Shown: one piece after another, positions 59,249 to 64,000 of the stretch
How positions within the stretch are numbered: the stretch's first letter is position 1
How the letters are laid out: each line of letters opens with the position of its first letter
Origin: Enoplosus armatus
Lineage: Eukaryota; Chordata; Actinopteri; Centrarchiformes; Enoplosidae
Length of the DNA stretch: 64,000 nt
Direction: 5' to 3'
NCBI RefSeq assembly: GCF_043641665.1
Contig: NC_092180.1
Span: 3,246,608-3,310,607, forward strand
Position numbers and translations under genes: made by a program
Notes under the pieces: model-generated
Told to the model about the DNA's origin: nothing
The model's input: the letters and a program-made list of their open reading frames with translations, nothing else
The model's database searches: none

Positions 59249-62150
59249 TCACAAGTGAATGGCTAGTATGCTAGAAGCAAAGGTATCTGCCACCAGCATG
59301 CTGGAACATGAGCGAGTATGAGAAAACTGACTTTGCCATGGATCGCTAATTACTGCTCCTATATCCTACAGGACAGCATTGTGTTTGTGTGTGTGTGTGT
59401 GAGTGAGTATCTGGGTGCGGCTCATTGAAAGCAAGTAGGTTTGGCTGCTCACACTTGTATTACCTCCATACCTGATGGAGGTGCGCAGACGCTGACCATA
59501 AAAGCCAACAGAGAGCTGCAAACCCCCGTCATGGTCTACCACGTTCAAACGCAAACACCAGTGTCACAAGGCCTGATTCTCAAAACCTACAGTATTTACT
59601 CCTTTCTTTTCTCATTAAAACAAAAATATTTCAACACAAAGGGCATTTATGTTAATACTTTTATGTTTGTTTACGTTATCGTTGCTAGTATGAAACAGAG
59701 AGATGTTGTATGTATATGTAATGTATGTAAATCGTATGTATACATTTACACGAGTACAGGTTTGTTAATTTAGTAGCTCTCTTAAAAAGTAGTGAAGTCT
59801 GCAGCAGATTTTAAGTGATCAGGACTTTGCTCCTTTCACAGAAAAAAGCAGAGTGGCAGTTGAAGCTGCTCGGGTGGATCTGTTGCAGCTCTGTAATCTC
59901 TTGATGTATTTGCAGAAAGGCTGAGGAGCAGCAAGGATTTCGTCTAACAGATTTATAATGCTTCCATTATCAGACCCACACCGACACACAGAACTCAGCA
60001 TCTGTTTGCTAGGAAGGAAGATCACACCGAGAATATATGTGTATGTGTGTGTGTGCACTCAGTGGTCACACGGTAACTACAGCCTGCAGTAAAGGGATTA
60101 GACTGAAACAGACAGACGGACCTCATTAGCTGGATACAGTACGCTGAGCTGAATACTGTATTACTGCAGCATTTTAAAGCAGAAAACTTGTATTTGCATT
60201 TAAAGCAAAGACATGCATGTGTACAAGCCAAGGTAAACTATCCTGATACTGACCCACCTCTCTACTTGGTACAAAAATCCAGATCAGACATGGGTTACGT
60301 GCAAAGGGGGGCTAGATCTGGTCTTGTTTCTGCCTGATAAAATGTCAATATTGTGTAAAATGAGTTATAACACAGAGCTTATTTTCACACATACAGTAAC
60401 ACGATGTAGATGATAGACTCAATTGTCTTGAGTCACGACAGTCCCATATACTGTGACGTGTATAGTTACAGTTTAAGTATACCCATCACAGTTTACTGGA
60501 CTGGCATGACTCATCTGGCTCTGGCTACATAATCTAGCGATCCTGAGGGATAGCATGACAAGAAGACTGCACACAGATCTGCATTTTGGTTTATGTTTGC
60601 TTACAAGATGTAATGTCTAGATTTGAGGGTTAGGGTTAGGGTTATCTTTTTTCTGGAGCAGAGGAAGAGTGAAGTGATAGTTAGATTAAAGTAAATGTGT
60701 AAATTTGAATAAATGTTGTTGGGTGGTGGCCTGAGGAGCATCATCATGAACAGATGGTCTATGTGGAGAGTCCATGAGACACAGACACATGGTATGTGTG
60801 TGTGTGTGTTCTCTGAGGACGTTTACATTCCTCGATCACTGACCACGAACTTGGGTTCAATCCCCTCAGTGTAACAACACACACTCTTAACACACACGCT
60901 ACCCTCAGACCGTCCTGGAGGTCAGGGACCTGCTGGAGACAGTATGGTCAGAGGGCGGAGAGGGTTTTTTGTGGGGTACAGGGGTAGGTGAGTATGTATG
61001 GGACATGAAGCAGGCTCTTACATAATGTTTGTACACTTCTGTTGTGGTACAGATTGTCCAAATGACATATAACGTGTTAATTAGTGACAGAGCCCGGCTA
61101 GCCCAAAAGCGGTTTTATTAGCCCAGTTTTCATGTAACAACTTACTGTGGAGCTTCTCTGATCTCTGATACTCAGGAAACTTCCATCACAATTCTGCTTG
61201 TTTCAATATGGCCCCTGGTTTCTTTTACATTTAGTCCATTAACCATCTAAAGGCATCTAAAAGCTAAAGACTGGTCCTTGATCCAGAACTAGGCAGCAGA
61301 CTGTCAGGCCTGACCGACAGAGAACAGGAGGGCCGTTGAAAGAGGGGGAAAGTGATGGTAGGAACGAGGCCATGAGGGACGAGTGGAATAGAGAGAGCGA
61401 GGCTTGTGACGGATAAACGATGAGACGAGAGAAGTGCAGCAGAACACAAACTCAGATCGGGATGAGCCAAGTGTTCACCACCTCTGTGTGGAAAAGAAAT
61501 GCGAAACAGAGACAGACGCCTACGAGCTAAAGAGACACAGCAGCGCAGAGAGACAGAGGAGGAGGAGGTCTGATAGTGCGACAACACACAAGCATCTTAT
61601 GATGTGGTTTCTGTAACGCAGCAACAAAACACTACTTAAAGGGCATGTGGAGCTGGTTTGTCGAGCAGGAGAAGCACATGTGTGCACAAAATACAGATGC
61701 AGAAAGAGCCAAATGAATAAATCGGATATCAAATTACTTAACAGAATCCTACACCTCTGCTCCTCTTTGTGCTTGTGTACTGAGGTGTGGCCGTCGCACC
61801 ACAAACACTTAAACACCAGTCATGTCTGTGTTTAAAAGAAATACTCAACCAAAAATCAACCTTTTGAGTATCAAACACTTAGCCTGGTTCCAGATTGCTG
61901 CTCACGTCTCCAATTTGTTTCAGTGATTTAAACAGGGGACGACAGGCGATTAAAAATGGGGACGTAATCTTTCGTCTTTGCACACATCTTTCGACAAAAA
62001 AGTGATACGAAAATGGCTTAAAGAAGATGTAAGAGTTGACTTAGAAAACGGTCTTAGATCGACATGGACAAAGTAAACTGATCCAAACAACCGCGACCAC
62101 AGAGTCTACAGCCATGCGATCTGCTCTGAGGTTGTACTTACCCACCGCAG
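59248..62150. other. Non-coding sequence with few landmarks
   Basis: No exon was recognised. Landmarks are the telomere-like trimer at 60627-60644, a 'gggttcaatcccc' B-box-like word near 60853, and a segment at about 61085-61160 that resembles 63605-63665. Confidence 0.45.
60627..60644 (+). repeat. Interstitial telomere-like repeat, three units
   Basis: GGGTTAGGGTTAGGGTTA, three TTAGGG-type units in tandem. Confidence 0.85.
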
Positions 62151-62154
62151 TGCT

Positions 62155-62275
62155 TTGAGCTAAATGCTAATGTCAGCATGCTAACATGTCCACAATGACA
62201 ATGCTAAGATGCTGATGCTGAATTGGTATGTTTAGCATGTTTGCCATCTAGCGTGTTAGCATGCTAACATTCTCA
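62155..62275. mobile_element. 'ttagcatgctaacat' teleost repeat
   Basis: Sequence 'gtgctttgagctaaatgcta' then 'atgtcagcatgctaacatgt', 'gctaagatgctgatgctgaa' and 'gtgttagcatgctaacattc'. It relates to 34752-34815 and, more loosely, to 5705-5905. Confidence 0.6.
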
Positions 62276-64000
62276 ACAACGTAGCAAAACATACTACTCA
62301 CTAAGTGCATTATTGGCAAAGCAAGGATTGTTTGGAACATACTGAACCCACGGTTCAACATCGGAAAAGTATATTACGCTGCAGGAGTGTTTAAGGAAGT
62401 TTCTATTGAAGTTTTGATGCTATTTTTTGCATGACTCTGGGTCTCCATGTGAAAACCATTGTAACTGCTGTGAATCCAAGTAGACAAGCTACAAACCTTT
62501 CAAACGTACAGAAGAGACGCTCAAAGATACATTTTCTATGCAGTTTCTGTGTTTTTGCATGAGGGTTCTGCTTGCAAAAAAACATTTTGTGAAGTTAAGA
62601 CCTTTACAGCTGCAAATCAGTGGTGCGGCTTTAGATCTTTAATCCAAACTACCACAGCAAACACTACTATTTCTGTTGCCAATACAATACCATTGGCTGG
62701 AGTCCTCTGTCACTTAAATGCCAATGAACATATTCACCATGTTTGTTTAATTTGTTTTATTTGTTTGGGGGGTTTTTAAACAACCAGACATCTCAGTTCA
62801 CAAGCACAAAGAGCATCAGAGACATGAAATTATGTCATTCAACATACAATACGGAGATATCTGCATCTAATACAGGCCTGCTAAAGAGGCGGGTGATGGT
62901 AGAGAGAGAGAGACAGTCATTGTGAGACAGAAGGAGATTCTGGTTGTTGGTTTATAGAGAAATGGGTCAGGCCAGTCAAGAGGAGGAGGAGGAGGGGAGA
63001 GATCAGCTGAGGGAGGGATGAGGAGGAGGAGGGAGTGACGGATAGAGAGGCAGGTCCAGACCTCATAAGCGCCACTGGAAAAACTCACGGTCATTAATCT
63101 GATTAATGTACACCAACAGTTTCCCTGCAGCCAGGCTCAGTCTATACGCTTCTACATGTCAGGCACATGGAAGCCTACACGAGTACTAGTCTATAAGCTC
63201 CTCTGCTACAGTACGACTGCATTCCAGTAGAGTATGTAGGTACACATCAGGGCCTGGAGGCTTCAAACATCTATAAACAGCAGCGTCTTGAGATACTTTT
63301 TTTGCTCCAGCTGCTGTTACTCTGCCAACAGCTGGCCTGAGAAACAGCTGTATGCCAGAGCGCTGCTGTGTCGCTCTCCAAAATGAGAGACTCGCTGTTT
63401 AAAAGACAGAAAATGATACACCGCGCTCACAACGATGATTGCTGTTGGCAAAAATAAACCACATTATGGGTCACTTTGAAAGCCACCATCATGCTTTGTT
63501 TTAATGAACAACTATCTGTCGCTTAAAATGGCAACTGAGGAGTACAACTCTTTAAAAAAAGGCAGGTTGTAAATGTAGAGTTTTAAAATGAATCACTGCT
63601 TGGATGAGCTTGCCCACAAGCTGTTTTATTAGCCTTGTTTCCATGTTACAACCCACTGCAGTGTGTGTGGCTTAGCTGAAGCTGAAGCTTCACTAAAATG
63701 CCAACAGGAGGACTTGATCCTCACTGCTTCTCCCGCCCCCGCTGTCGACACAACTGCCAAGTTAACACACACATGCCGAGTGAAGAGTGAAGACTGTAAG
63801 AATGTAAGAAGGAAGAAGTCCATCCACATCGTCAGGGCCCGCAGATGCGTAAATGTTGTCACACTGCTGTCAAATACAGCAATACAACCAAACAACAGCG
63901 TACTGTACATACACTATATTGAGGAACAATATAAAGTGACACAAAAATGTGACAATATCCATCATGGAGCTGAAAATGGATCACACTGGTAACTAAATCT
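62276..64000. other. Right end of window, no gene recognised
   Basis: No exon with a recognisable family. A GGA-rich purine run lies at about 62975-63035. The segment 63605-63665 is similar to 61085-61160. Confidence 0.45.

Noticed and set aside
61264..61587. 107-codon minus-strand Ser/Leu/Arg-rich ORF
   Set aside because: No signal, motif or neighbouring exon; overlapping frames on both strands are equally open.

Overview
This window is nuclear DNA of a ray-finned fish, most likely a percomorph teleost. The genes are split by short introns with GT-AG borders, (CA)n/(TG)n microsatellites are very dense, and several dispersed repeats typical of teleost genomes recur. No bacterial-style ORFs, tRNA or rRNA genes or CRISPR arrays were seen. 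Exons were assembled by hand from splice sites, reading-frame continuity and remembered family sequences; no database search was run.

Layout, left to right. (1) 1-863, minus: one end of a mucin-like gene. A single frame stays open for about 287 codons, is rich in Ser, Thr and Pro, and is built of 10-residue repeats; it runs off the left edge and has no visible start, so simple ORF listings miss it. (2) 864-7648: no recognised gene, apart from dispersed repeats and a GC-rich, promoter-like patch near 4.0-4.3 kb. (3) 7649-11350, minus: complete aph1b, a gamma-secretase subunit, in 6 coding exons. (4) 13092-16148, minus: complete fast-type troponin I (tnni2-like) in 6 coding exons. (5) 18747-37770, plus: complete glg1 (Golgi glycoprotein 1 / E-selectin ligand 1 / MG-160), with 26 coding exons and 1144 codons, a short ETS/YY1 promoter and a 3'UTR of about 2.9 kb. 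(6) 43359-55845, minus: complete pacsin3 (F-BAR plus SH3) with 9 coding exons, convergent with glg1. (7) 55900-64000: no coding gene recognised. It may hold 5' non-coding sequence of pacsin3, and it contains repeats and a short interstitial telomere-like array.

The genes do not form a pathway or operon; each has its own role (membrane proteolysis, muscle regulation, Golgi/secretory glycoprotein, membrane sculpting/endocytosis). The most interesting points are the unlisted mucin-like exon, the repeated placement of (TG)n microsatellites directly against splice sites in two oppositely oriented genes, a convergent pair of CTCF-like motifs in and beside glg1 exon 12, and copies of one hairpin-forming MITE family in both convergent 3'UTRs.
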